Shown here piece after piece: positions 46,401-56,484 of a stretch of DNA of 64,000 bases. The notes below the pieces were generated by a model. That model was not told the origin of the DNA, searched no databases, and worked only from the letters and a program-made list of their open reading frames with translations. The position numbers and the translations under genes were made by a program. Origin of the DNA: Druceiella hillmani (Eukaryota; Arthropoda; Insecta; Lepidoptera; Hepialidae); NCBI GenBank assembly GCA_039881145.1, contig JAYKKI010000088.1, positions 699,501-763,500 on the forward strand, read 5' to 3'. Position 1 is the first letter of the stretch. Each line of letters starts with the position of its first letter.

Positions 46401-46455
46401 TTGCGACAAACTCAAAGTTAACTTATTTTTTTATACCAATCTAAGCATTTTGTAA
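40385..46455 (+). CDS. Unrecognised small protein, 78 residues, three exons
   Basis: Exons 40385-40430, 42129-42162 and 46299-46452 plus stop join in phase with AG|GTAAAA and AT|GTAATT donors and two strong polypyrimidine acceptors. The product begins MASLFLVSKITGREVGIARR and continues LFEKGDILYVPVFTKLPIKL, then NFKDDPNLKWHIQQSEERLH, FCDKLK and a hydrophobic end. No signal peptide is clear. The first 12 residues could begin a mitochondrial presequence (hydrophobic, then basic), or the protein could be soluble. I do not recognise a family. The codon pattern of the last exon in this frame looks coding, but the same exon is also open in phase 0 (see findings). A poly(A) signal lies at 46472. Introns hold the 168-182-bp and 170-184-bp arrays and a foldback copy. 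Confidence 0.6.
42129..42162 (+). CDS. 78-residue gene, exon 2 (34 nt)
   Basis: Preceded by the strong tract TTTCAGCTTCTTTTTTATTATAG split over two possible acceptors. Encodes the rest of a Gly codon and IARRLFEKGD, donor GTAATT. Confidence 0.5.
42896..43398 (+). repeat. 168/182-bp tandem array, three units
   Basis: Three units begin CCAGAATAAGTCAAGCCA at 42899, 43067 and 43249. The first lacks 14 bp (AAGTTCATGACACA region). Each ends in TTTTATTGTTTTTATTATTC followed by CAG, a good 3' splice-site look-alike. In intron 2 of the 78-residue gene. Confidence 0.93.
43500..43800 (-). pseudogene. Possible DNA-transposase N-terminal relic
   Basis: From the minus-strand ATG at 43790 it reads MASKPTCHKITCPEEIIERC then LNEDTNEEES and a stop, then frames with SKIEDHLEIIE. 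A Lys/Thr start followed by an EEI-LN--D-E acidic block is typical of piggyBac/PGBD-type N-termini. The similarity is weak and no termini were found. Confidence 0.3.
43810..44980. other. Intronic DNA, no gene seen
   Basis: A 68-codon plus-strand ORF at 44773-44979 (MELFIDVDINITTAK...) is unassigned and probably chance or a relic. Confidence 0.3.
44985..45145 (+). repeat. Foldback repeat, shortened copy
   Basis: The left arm of the 341-574 family is followed almost directly by the right-arm end (GTTTCATTTAATTGTGAATA) and the same flanking tail as at 575-605, so the centre has been deleted. The tandem array starts just after. Confidence 0.85.
45145..46098 (+). repeat. 170-184-bp tandem array, ~5.5 units
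   Basis: Units with AACAAAAATGACCATTTTAG, CTTTCGTAAACGGA(T/C) and ATTCGAAAATAATAG recur at spacings of 184, 182, 183, 170 and 179 bp (anchor CGGA at 45187, 45371, 45553, 45736, 45906, 46085). Followed by the R2 tail. Confidence 0.95.
46098..46245 (+). repeat. R2 tail, second copy
   Basis: GTTCATGACATACCCC to CAGAACCTTAAAAA matches 34726-34970 with an internal deletion. It links the tandem array to the dispersed R2 element. Confidence 0.65.
46299..46455 (+). CDS. 78-residue gene, terminal exon
   Basis: Acceptor TTCTCTCACTCCCCAG. In phase with exon 2 it reads LYVPVFTKLPIKLNFKDDPN, LKWHIQQSEERLHFCDKLKV and ends TNLSIL before TAA. In phase 0 it would instead give a 40-residue end (IVRTGIYEIADKIELQRRSE...) stopping at 46421. 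Confidence 0.65.
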
Positions 46456-46471
46456 TTTGTTAAAATGTTAC

Positions 46472-46477
46472 AATAAA
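46472..46477 (+). terminator. Poly(A) signal after terminal exon
   Basis: AATAAA 17 bp after the TAA at 46455. Supports this exon as the 3' end of a plus-strand gene. Confidence 0.6.
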
Positions 46478-46619
46478 TGAATCGATGATTAAAGAGTATC
46501 TTATTTTGATTATATTTTTTTCGTATTAAAATTTGATAGATTTCTATTACTTTTTTTCACATTTTTAACGATTATCACAAATTTCATTTGGTCACAATAT
46601 TGTTTTTGGCAGATTAGGA

Positions 46620-46845
46620 TATTCTCACACATACATACAATTTCCACACATGGCCAATCACATTAAGTTCTGTCTTGTCAGTAGTTTACAACCTTGCATC
46701 TTGACTGTCTGATGATGTGAAGTCACTGAAACAATAGCATGTGAACCAGCATCATCATGCACTAGTGTGAAATTATTTCCAATAAAATTCTATAGGTACT
46801 TCTTTGATGTACCTCTCAGCTGTTACAAATCCACCTGGTATAAAA
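46620..46845 (-). pseudogene. Second Tc1-like transposase relic
   Basis: Minus strand reads TAERYIKEV, then NNFTLVHDDAGSHAIVSV, then a decayed stretch ending in a frame with NVIGHVWKL. These match the QRYIDEVL, FMHDNA-PH and NPIEHVWD blocks of Tc1 transposases. A piece at 47845-47960 (VRRYLRGGDLTIMEHD) may be its upstream part, in which case the 80-bp array split the element. Confidence 0.65.
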
Positions 46846-46869
46846 AATAAATATCTTTAAAAATGTTCA

Positions 46870-47435
46870 TCTTAAGCAAAAGTTAACATTCATATTTATT
46901 GCCTTTAAGCAGACAACTTACTTTCTCAATTGATACGAAAATACAAGTTTTTTGCAAAAAAGTTATAACACTCATGTTTCTTGCCTTTAAGCACACAACT
47001 TACTTTCTCAATTGATAAGAATATGCAAGTTTTTTGCACAAAAGTTAACATTCATGTTTCTTACCTTTGAGCACACAATTTACTTTCTCAATTGATAAGA
47101 ATATGCAAGTTTTTTGCACAAAAGTTAACATTCATGTTTTTTGCCTTTAAGCAGACAACTTACTTTCTCAATTGATAAGAATATGCAAGTTTTTTGCACA
47201 AAATTTAACATTCATGTTTCTTGCCTTTAATCACAAAATTTACTTTCTCAATTGACAAGAATATGCAAGTTTTTTGCACAAAAGTTAACATTCATGTTTC
47301 TTGCCTTTAAGCATAAAACTTACTTTCTCAATTGATAAGAATATGCAAGTTTTTTGCACAAAAGTTAACATTCATGTTTCTTGCCTTTAAGCACACAACT
47401 TATTGATAAGACTATGCAAGTTTTTTGCACAATGG
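46870..47435 (+). repeat. 80-bp tandem array, ~7 units
   Basis: The anchor CTTTCTCAATTGATA recurs at 46921, 47003, 47083, 47163, 47243 and 47323, so the period is 80-82 bp. Units contain CAAGTTTTTTGCACAAAAGT and ACATTCATGTTTCTTGCCTT. Confidence 0.95.
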
Positions 47436-48015
47436 TGTATTGTTTAAAGTAAAGCAATTTTTTTAAGTTGCAGTGAAAATATTGGAGTTGTAAATAAAAG
47501 ATAAAATTCATGTTTTAAGAGTGACAAAAGTCATATTTATAAATTTCATGTAAAACGTTTGTGAATTATCACTTGAAAAATGTCACATAAAAACAATGAA
47601 ATATTAATGGAATCCATTTCAAGATATTTTAAAATTGTTTTCCTTAAATGTTAGGACGGTAATTTCAATATTAGGAATACAGGAATTTGAACATGTACCA
47701 AAATAAATTGCTAAATAAAAAAGCCATCAAAGTAAAAACATAATAAAATAAGCAGAATATAAATTTTGTAGATTAAAATTTGTTTGCAGTGAAGTAATTT
47801 TTTAAATATATTATTTGTCTATGTCTCTGAATTTTTACAGATGTCAAGAAATTATGTATCCCGACGTTTATGAGATTGGCTATTCCAGATGTCATGTTCC
47901 ATAATAGTGAGATCCCCTCCCCTGAGATATCTTCGTACCTTATCTGACTATTTCTCTAATTTTGTTTATTTATTTATTTCTTAAATGCCCAACTTACAGA
48001 TTTACCCAAAGTGTT

Positions 48016-48069
48016 GGATATGTGGAAATAGCATAAGAAGATTTCTTCTTATGCTATTTCCACATATCC
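48016..48069. repeat. Perfect hairpin, 26-bp arms
   Basis: Arms 48016-48041 and 48044-48069 are exact reverse complements with a 2-nt loop. The arm begins GGATATGTGGAAATAGC. Confidence 0.95.
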
Positions 48070-48439
48070 GTGGTACGCGACGAATACCACGTAACGAATA
48101 AGACGGAAACACACAGCATTTCAAATAAACATCACTCTAACTAGTAATCAATTGTGAACTAATAAGCACTCTATTCCTGTTAATGGAGCAGATAAAGATA
48201 TCAAGTATGGGCATCTCATGATACTGTGTTGAACAATGCGTGTTCAAGAAATACGGGTGAACGCTGCAGAATAGTTGTGTGCGCTGTACGCAGGTGAAAT
48301 AAATTATGATATTGCTTTCAAGTAATAGCCAGTGGCGTAAAGTACTACTAAGCTCAAGATCAACAGGTTTTCAGTGTAATGATTTGCTAATTTAAGAAAA
48401 ATGCACAATCAAAACCAGTTCCCGTCGGAGTTGACAGAG

Positions 48440-48790
48440 TTTACATCTGACGATGCCCAATATAAAATCTAAAGATAATACCCATACGTTTCGTAATACA
48501 AAGACTATTAATATTTTCGCCAACATGAGGGTATAAGAAACTTATGTGGAGATGAGATGACTGTATCCGTTTCGTGAATTATGGACTAAAGAGTTGAATA
48601 TATTCACGACACATTCGATAGCATAAAAATCATGGCGATGCCATATCACAAATCCTAGTACCTTGTATGCTTTCTGATCTACTTTGACACCACTGTAAAA
48701 CACGAAATGATTATCTATAATTACACTGAGATCTTGCACGGATTAAACCCTTTCAAGCATAGTTTCAGCTTCTAACTGTGCCCAAAGGGG
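48440..48790 (-). pseudogene. Jockey-type reverse-transcriptase relic
   Basis: The open frame at 48739-48542 reads QDLSVIIDNHFVFYSGV, KVDQKAYKVLGFVIWH and NIFNSLVHNSRNGYSHLI. It corresponds to the KDLGV-LDSKL-F, NKAYK-LGFI-R and LYNSLVRS-LEY-S block found after the RT core in Jockey-clade elements. It ends in stops on both sides. Confidence 0.72.
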
Positions 48791-49560
48791 TACAGGTAAA
48801 CTGATAATAACTAATACGCTGATCCTAAGTTTAATGCTCAGTTCTGCCTATTCTACCCTGATTCACCCAAAGTTATGTGATAAGTGGAGCCGACAAAAAC
48901 TATCTTTTTAATTTTAATTTATTGTTCATTACAAAAAGATGAGAATAACTGTTGCTAATTTCTTCTCGTCACAGAAAGTTTTTACTTAGAAAGTCGCATT
49001 AAATATTCGCTCTAATTCTAATAGATTTTTGCCATTGACTTTCAAAATTTTTCTTGCGATTTGAATTACATAGGTTTCGCAAAGAAAGAATTTTTTTAAC
49101 CTTCTTATTTATTTAATATTGTTAACAAGCTTGTTATTTGTGACTTCATCCATGTGGACTATTAACGTAAGGAAATTTTTTTTATTTAACAACGATTAGA
49201 ATATAATAATACATATGAGATTCAAATACTTTCTGATTAAAAAAAAAATATGAAAAAAGCGTACATCAGAGGACACATTACAGAAGTGAAACTTATTACA
49301 TTCTCTGCACATGATAAAGAGCAACCATACTTTAAAAGGTCGTATCAATAAGTCAATAAATTTATGGCATCATGAGAAATAAAAGAATGAAATCGAATTA
49401 TGAAGCAATAGTCCACGAAATTCAATACCATCAAACCACATGAGTAACTTATGCTTTGCACATTATTGAGAATGCATACATAACAATAGGTGGAAACAGC
49501 TGAAGATAGCTACAGACTAACAGTAGGCATTGTCGACTGTGTCGGTCGACAATGCTTACT
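48790..49560. other. Intergenic DNA, no gene seen
   Basis: AT-rich. A short inverted repeat (GTCGACTGTGTCGGTCGAC, within a larger ACAGTAGGCATT/AATGCTTACTGT pair) sits at 49518-49563. Confidence 0.4.
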
Positions 49561-49564
49561 GTTA

Positions 49565-50640
49565 ATTTGTTAATGAATGAGAGAACACAATAAGAGATAG
49601 CATATAATTTAAAAAAGACCTCATAAAGCACGGGCTTGCAAATTCATTCTCGTGGGTAGTTTCTCAAACTAGAATCAATTAACTACTTGTGAATAGAATG
49701 GTTAAGTAGAAAACCCAGGCAGTCGAAAGAAGTTTCACTTGAAGAAAACAAATTAATGAATATATAAGAACACAATAAAAGATAGCATATAATTTAAAAA
49801 AGACCTCATAAAGCACAGGCTTGCAAATTCATTCTCATGGGTAGTTTCTTAAACTAGAATCAATTAACTAATTGTGAATAGAATGGTTAAGTAGAAAACC
49901 CAGGCAGTCGAAAGAAGTTTCACTTGAAGAAAACAAATTAATGAATATATAAGAACACAATAAAAGATAGCATATAATTTAAAAAAGACCTCATAAAGCA
50001 CGGGCTTGCAAATTCATTCTCATGGGTAGTTTCTCAAACTAGAATCAATTAACTAATTGTGAATAGAATGGTTAAATAGAAACCCCAGGCAATTGAAAGA
50101 AGTTTCACCCGGAGAAAACAAATTAATGAATATAAGAACACAATAAGAGAAAGCATATAGTTTATTAAAGACCTCATAAAGCATGGGCTTGCGAATACAT
50201 TCTCGTGGGTAGTTTCTTAAACTAGAATCAATTAACGAATTGTGAATAGAATGGTTAAATAGAAACCCCAGGCAATTGAAAGAAGTTTCACTTGAAGAAA
50301 ACAAATTAATGAATATAAGAACACAATAAGAGAAAGCATATAATTTAAAAAAGATCTCATAAAGCATGTGCTTGCGAATTCATTCTCATAGGTAGTTTCT
50401 CAAACTAGAATCACTTAACGAATTGTGAATAGAATGGTTAAATAGAAACCCCAGGCAATTGAAAGAAGTTTCACTTGAAGAAAACAAATTAATGAATATA
50501 AGAACACAATAAGAGAAAGCATATAATTTAAAAAAGATCTCATAAAGCATGTGCTTGCATATTCATTCTCATGGGTAGTTTCTTAAACTAGAATCAATTA
50601 ACTAATTGTGGATAGAATGGTTAACTAGAAAACACACATA
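49565..50640 (-). repeat. 183-185-bp tandem array, ~5.7 units
   Basis: The anchor AGACCTCATAAAGCA (or AGATCTC) recurs at 49616, 49801, 49986, 50169, 50352 and 50535, spacings 185, 185, 183, 183, 183. The minus-strand ORF at 50053-50367 (LYAFSYCVLIFINLFS twice) is created by the repeat. Confidence 0.96.
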
Positions 50641-50649
50641 AACTTGTTT

Positions 50650-51415
50650 AGTATTTTTTAGGTAATATAAGTACAGACATTATTTCTAGACTTCCTTATA
50701 CTGTATTGCAATGAAACATACCTCATATTTTTAATTGTGTTCTTAAGAAGACAACAGTGATACCCCATTTAAATCCATTGTGATACCCCATTTAAATTAA
50801 TTGCCCACATACAAACACATTGGCAAGAATCTCAAAAATTGTTTACCCTAATAATTGTTCCTGAATTTTTATTAAAAATCTTTAATGCACTTATAATAAA
50901 CTTTTTTACCTTTAGGCTTGTTCTTATATGTATAACTTTTAGGCTCTTGCTTATATGTATATATAGGAGTTATGAAAATATTGTAATTCATAAAATTATA
51001 ACGATTTAAAATACTTGGCCATTTTTTATGGTAGTCTGGTCGTATACTCTTGCTATAGTAAAGAAAAATCTGTCAAGCAGAGTGGAACTCGCACTACGAA
51101 GGTTTTGTACATATTTAGACATTTATAAACATTTAATGGTACATAATATTCCCATTAAACTAGTTACAAAATTTTTATTTTTTAAAAAGAAAATATATTG
51201 CCTGCTATAACTTTGACAGGCGCATATTTAAAATAAATATTTATTTAATATGATATAAATACAAGATAAGCAGATGTTACGCTAGAAAATGTAAAATCTG
51301 CAAATTATTATCAAATTCTTATAGAAATTAAATTTACTGTTAAATATATAAATTTGTTTATGTAAATTTTTATCTATTGATTAATATATAAAATAAAGTT
51401 ATAGTTTAAAAAAAC
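50650..51415. other. Intergenic DNA, no gene seen
   Basis: A 60-codon ORF at 51028-51210 is unassigned; small direct repeats of TGATACCCCATTTAAAT near 50760-50798. Confidence 0.35.
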
Positions 51416-51417
51416 AA

Positions 51418-51578
51418 GCTTACGTAAGAATATGCATTAAAACATAATCTTTAAATATAAAGATTTTGGTCTAGAGCGAAAGAATGTTTCACAAATTTGT
51501 ATAAATTAATTTTTTGACCAAAATCTTTACATTTAAAGATACTTTTTATTTTTTAATTCATATTGCTACGTAAGTGTA
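51418..51578. repeat. Foldback MITE-like element
   Basis: Arms of about 55 bp starting (G/C)CTTACGTA at both ends and closing with AAAGATTTTGGTC / GACCAAAATCTTT around a ~45-bp centre. Confidence 0.75.
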
Positions 51579-51579
51579 T

Positions 51580-53330
51580 CTTTTTAAACTTTAATTTTAT
51601 AATTTGAGACTAATCTTAAAAAATCTTTAAGTTTAAAATTTTTGTTTTAGGACTAAAAAAAAGGTGTTTTTAGGTTTTTTATTTTACAGCCAAAAAAGTT
51701 CTGTTTACTATAATTTTATTTTCTTATCTAAAAACAAAAACTTTATATTTCCATTTTTTGTTTTAGGAAAAAAAGGTTTTTAGGTTTTTTCACTATAATT
51801 TCATTCCTTTTAGTTTTTTTTAATAAAATTTAATTTTTTTTAATTATTATACGCCATCAATTCTTGAAATGTGTGTAATATTTTAAATAATTCTGACATC
51901 TGAAGAGGGTGAAAATTTCATTGAAAGATTCCATACATACATACAAGCGAAGCGAATATATTTGAGGCCACTGATATCAAGGACGTCCTGTTAAAAATAA
52001 AATGCTACAATCTCTTTAATGTGTACGATACCCGCCACTTCCTCGTGATTAAGTATATGCATTGTTGATAACCCTTCCATTTGGACTAATACTTGCAACA
52101 TTGGCAAGCTTGTGGAACGATTTGACTGTGGTCGTGGATGCGGGCTTTGCGGGCGGTTAGTGGACCGTAGACATTATCTGTTAATTTCCTATCTTAAAGA
52201 TCTTATTAGAAATTAAAAGCCTCTGACAGATGGCCAGACAGACAGCATTGCCACAACAACAATGTTCCATTTGGACTCTTTGGATATGGAATACTGAAAA
52301 GTAAAGAAGATAAGGCATTTCTTATTACTGATGACTATGTTTCGTATTTCTTTTAATAATTAGAAAGGCTTAGGATTCATGTAGTAATGGACAAGTCTCT
52401 CATGGACAAATCATATAAATTTCAAAGACATATTTGTTAATAAATTTATTTTTGTGATATATTTATTATCAGATGTATTTGCTGGCAATGGTCTACATGC
52501 CTTAACTTATTATATTAGATTATTTTTTATCGTTTTAATAATATCTATTAGGAAATCCTAAATTTACTAAAAATATGTCTAAATATTATAACCTATCTGA
52601 TACTTTGTGTTATGTCTATTATATATAAAGCAATTGCAGATTATGTAATTAATTAACAATATTACAAAAACTTTTCATAACAAAGGTATTAACTTTTATG
52701 TTTCAGGTTGAGGAAGAAACTGGTGAAACGGCCCACTAAGACACCAATCACTATTTTAAAGGTTCCCCAGTGATGTAATGAAGCCTTATAATTTCAGCAT
52801 ATATGTCCGTCAACTTGTCAGAGTCTCAGTTATTAATTTTAAATCTATGTGCAAGAAAATTTGCATATAAATGCTTTAAATGGCAATCTCGATGAAGCAG
52901 TAAAATAATATTTGTTATATACTGCTTTCCAATACATGTAGAGTTGGGCGAGAAACATTTTTTTGTTGTGCACTCCATTAAATCATTGTACAGGTTTTCT
53001 ACATTGAAATTAATCATTTTTAAATTGGGCTTGAGTGAAATAATAAGCTTCAAAGTGTGTACAATATGTCCAAACCTCACTACCTTTTTTAACTGCGGCT
53101 TTGAAAACTTAAAAGAAAATTCAACATATTCGCATTTGATTAGAACTGCCAATAAACATTTTGGTTAATTATTTTACTAAAATAAACAACTATGGAATCC
53201 TATATTATACGTAAACCGAGTGGCATGACTTATATAATGAGGTATATAATAAATAATATACCTTTTACAAAAAAAAAGTAAATAGGAACTTAACCGCACA
53301 AAATAAAAAATGTTCAGTTTATTGAAGGTG
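51580..53330. other. Intergenic DNA, no gene seen
   Basis: Includes an unassigned 108-codon minus-strand ORF at 53152-52826 (MAVLIKCEYVEFSFKFSKPQ...), Lys/Phe-rich, with no recognisable domain. It is probably a relic or chance. Confidence 0.3.
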
Positions 53331-53334
53331 ATTT

Positions 53335-53815
53335 TAAGATCTTCGCAAATAAATGAATGTATCACATTTTTGAAGTGAAGAATTAAGGTAAACAAATACC
53401 TTTATAAATAAGTTATCACACAAACATTTATCAAGTCAACACTTTGCAACTCACGTCAACACTTTTGCGACAGCAGCTTTCTGATAGTCTTTAAGTTGAC
53501 TTTAAGATCTTAGCAAATAAATGAATGTATCACATTTTTGAAGTGAAGAATTAAGGTAAACAAATACCTTTATAAATAAGTTATCACACAAACATTTATC
53601 AAGTCAACACTTTGCCGCTCACGCCAACACTTTTGCGACAGCAGCTTTCTGATAGTCTTTAAGTTGACTTTAAGATCTTAGCAAATAAATGAATGTATCA
53701 CATTTTTGAAGTGAGGAATTAAGGCAAACAAATACCTTTATAAATAATTTATCACACAAACATTTATCAAGTCAACACTTTGCGACTCACATCAACACTT
53801 TTGCGCCAGCAGCTT
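53335..53815 (+). repeat. 168-bp tandem array, ~2.9 units
   Basis: AAGATCTTAGCAAATAAATG recurs at 53336, 53504 and 53672, exactly 168 bp apart. Units carry GTCAACACTTTGC and CAACACTTTTGCG(A/C)CAGCAG. Confidence 0.95.
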
Positions 53816-54617
53816 TTTTAACTTAATTTTACAGTTAATTGCTATAAATTGCTGTAAATTGCGGAAAAGTCTAGAATCATGGGCAAACTATTAAAAAGTG
53901 TAGTTCAAAACCACATTGACATAATCCCAATGGTAGAAAAAAAACGCCTTTTTTCTCTCATCCATAAAATTTGAATACAAAATCGGAGATATCGTTGAAA
54001 TAGTGCAAAAGATGGGTGTCAATAACCTAAGTAATTTCCCCTAAAACTCAAATTAAACAATATCACAGAAGTCTCTTAATACATTTTTTCAAAACTGGAC
54101 TATATGCTACGTGCGTTTTGGATAATATTCTTTACATACATAAGTATTTTTATTTTTTTTTATAGCTTGAAATAGGGTATTTTGAGAATTTCTTCAAAAA
54201 TTTATCACTTTTGTTATTTTTACATTTTTTTTGCATGAGTACAATATCCCAACACTGTCTTTTGCACATATGATAATGTATATTGTAAACGATAATATAT
54301 ATAAATATAAAAGTGTTGTCCAGTGCGTTCATATATTACTGCCAGTGGAAATTAGGTGCACAAGTAGTAGTCTGTTGTGCACATGTAGCAGCAGTTCTCT
54401 GGTATTTAAGATACAACAGATAATCGGAGGAAAAGAAATCTTAAATGGTCTAGTCACTACACCCTAGATGCTACTACATCACAGTGGTCTGATAATAACA
54501 ACAAAAACTCAGCTTAATTATTTTTAGTACTTTCATAAGTTATTAATGTTAATTTAACTTGTTTTGCTAACTTGTTAACTTTATTGTTTGAATAACTTTG
54601 ATTATTTTTTGTCACAT

Positions 54618-55013
54618 ATACACGGTTTCCGGGAATAAGTGTCGGACAAAGAAAGACATTATTCCTTGACTGAAAATTAGTTGATTGTCGTTAAAATAAA
54701 ATTGAAAAGATGACTTTTTTTTTAAAAAAATTGATAATAGTATTCATAATTATTTGTTATCTTTTTCGTACACACGATACTTGTTCAGCGCCGCTCGGGG
54801 GAATAAACTGCAAACAGCTGCGAACACTTCGCCACTGCGGGTAAACACCACACTCCGGGCAAGTATTGGGTGTGTTAAAACTGTATAATTTTTTTTGCGT
54901 TCAATTAGAAAAAGGGCGTGTTTTACATTTTATTTCAACGAAAATTTATTCCTTTATAGCCAATGAATAGCATCAATCTTTGTCCGACATCTATTCCCGG
55001 ACACCGTGTATAT
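54618..55013. mobile_element. MITE with ~33-bp terminal inverted repeats
   Basis: The left end CACGGTTTCCGGGAATAAGT and the right end (minus strand) CACGGTGTCCGGGAATAGAT extend to GTCGGACAAAG on both sides. TA flanks on both sides suggest a Tc1/mariner-type target. Length about 395 bp with a GC-rich centre (54786-54860) and no coding potential. Confidence 0.82.
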
Positions 55014-55019
55014 TAAAGT

Positions 55020-56265
55020 ATTTAAATTTATTTGACTTCTATCTTAAATATAATTTCCCTAAGTTAATATATAGATGAATAAAAAGCCAAAAATCTTCAG
55101 GGGAAAATATACCTATTTTACTGACACCTATCCTTTACCGTTTTATAACTTAAAATACTCACAGCAATATTATTCATGGGATGTATGGGACATTTCAACA
55201 TTTGAGTCACTAAAATTCGTCAAATGTATAAAATTTTGTGATACAATTAACACTAAACTATCTCGCATGAATTCATAGGTTGGTAAATACAATAAAAATT
55301 TTGATAAACATATTCGTTGGTAGAAAAATGTGTACTAATAAAATTAGAAAAAAAAGAAACCAAAAAAAAGAAACAGGTTTCACTTTAAACATAAATGTTT
55401 ATGTTATGATGTAATTTTCTTATTTTTTATGAGCTTTGGATATTAAGTTTTCTATCCATGTTTTAAAAAATATTGATGTCTGAAAATCTGTCGGAACATT
55501 TTTACATTGCGAGTTTTTTGAAATCAGAGAAAGAAATTTACTTTTCATTTTACAAATATAGAAATTACTTATTATTTTTTTCTTGTGTTTTATGTAGTTA
55601 ACACTAAGAAATACAAAATTAAAAACAACTGGAAATAAAATTATTTCCCTATTAATTTAGTGTTTCTACTTTTGTGCTAGTTTCCCTTAAAAATGTACAT
55701 GAGCTAGCATTAAAATTATGCCCATAAGATACAGCGTCTCACGTTACGAGATATATAAACTTTTAAGTACATTTGTTTGATGCACGAGTTTTACTCACAT
55801 TCGAACGCGCGTTTTTTTTTATTTATTCATGATGTTACAATTCTTACAGTTCATCAAACTGAAATATTTATTTCCATGAATAAAAGAAAAATTCTTATTT
55901 AGCAATGAATTTAACTTATACAAATGTAAGCTTTTATATACCTTTGTTAACGCATCCAAGATGAGCAAATAAGCGAATGTATATAGTTTAAGATTTATTG
56001 ATTACAACTTTATTTTTTTTAAATACATTAAATACATTTTTTTTAAAAGCATTTAATGGTGTTATCTCTAAGACTTTCCATAGCAATTCAAAATTAAGAA
56101 TCCTTCACTATAAATGATTATATTTATGTATACAGATGTCACAAACACCAATTTCAGAAAGATTAATATTCTATAACAAAAATTGGCCTTAGTAAACATT
56201 TCTTAGTTAAAAGCTGTAGTTTAGTAACAAGTAAACTCAATCAGTTCAGTTTTTACAAAATTTTT
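55020..56265. other. Intergenic DNA, no gene seen
   Basis: AT-rich with a 67-codon unassigned ORF at 55075-55278. Confidence 0.35.
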
Positions 56266-56267
56266 GG

Positions 56268-56480
56268 CTGCTTAGGCACAACTCAAACGTGACTTTCCGA
56301 TCACAAAAAAGTCATCATCTGGAAATTAGTATGGAAACCTGTCATCGAAATCAACGATAGTCTGTCACACGTACACGGTACACACTGTCGTCGATACTAA
56401 TTTGCTGATGATGACTTTTTTTCATCAGAAAATTGACGGAAAGCCATATGAGTGAGTTGCACTTTAGTCGCTTAGGTATA
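56268..56480. repeat. Foldback MITE-like inverted repeat
   Basis: Outer ends CTTAGGCACAACTCA and (minus) CTAAGCGACTAAAGTGCAAC, inner shared AAAAAAGTCATCATC and AAATTAGTAT on both arms. About 210 bp with a spacer of ~50 bp. Confidence 0.7.
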
Positions 56481-56484
56481 TAAT

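Noticed and set aside
50053..50367. 104-codon minus-strand ORF with an internal protein repeat
   Set aside because: The repeat follows the 183-bp tandem unit, which is divisible by three in part of the array; neighbouring 185-bp units break the frame.
52826..53152. 108-codon minus-strand ORF
   Set aside because: No domain, no promoter or splice context, AT-driven Lys/Phe/Asn composition.
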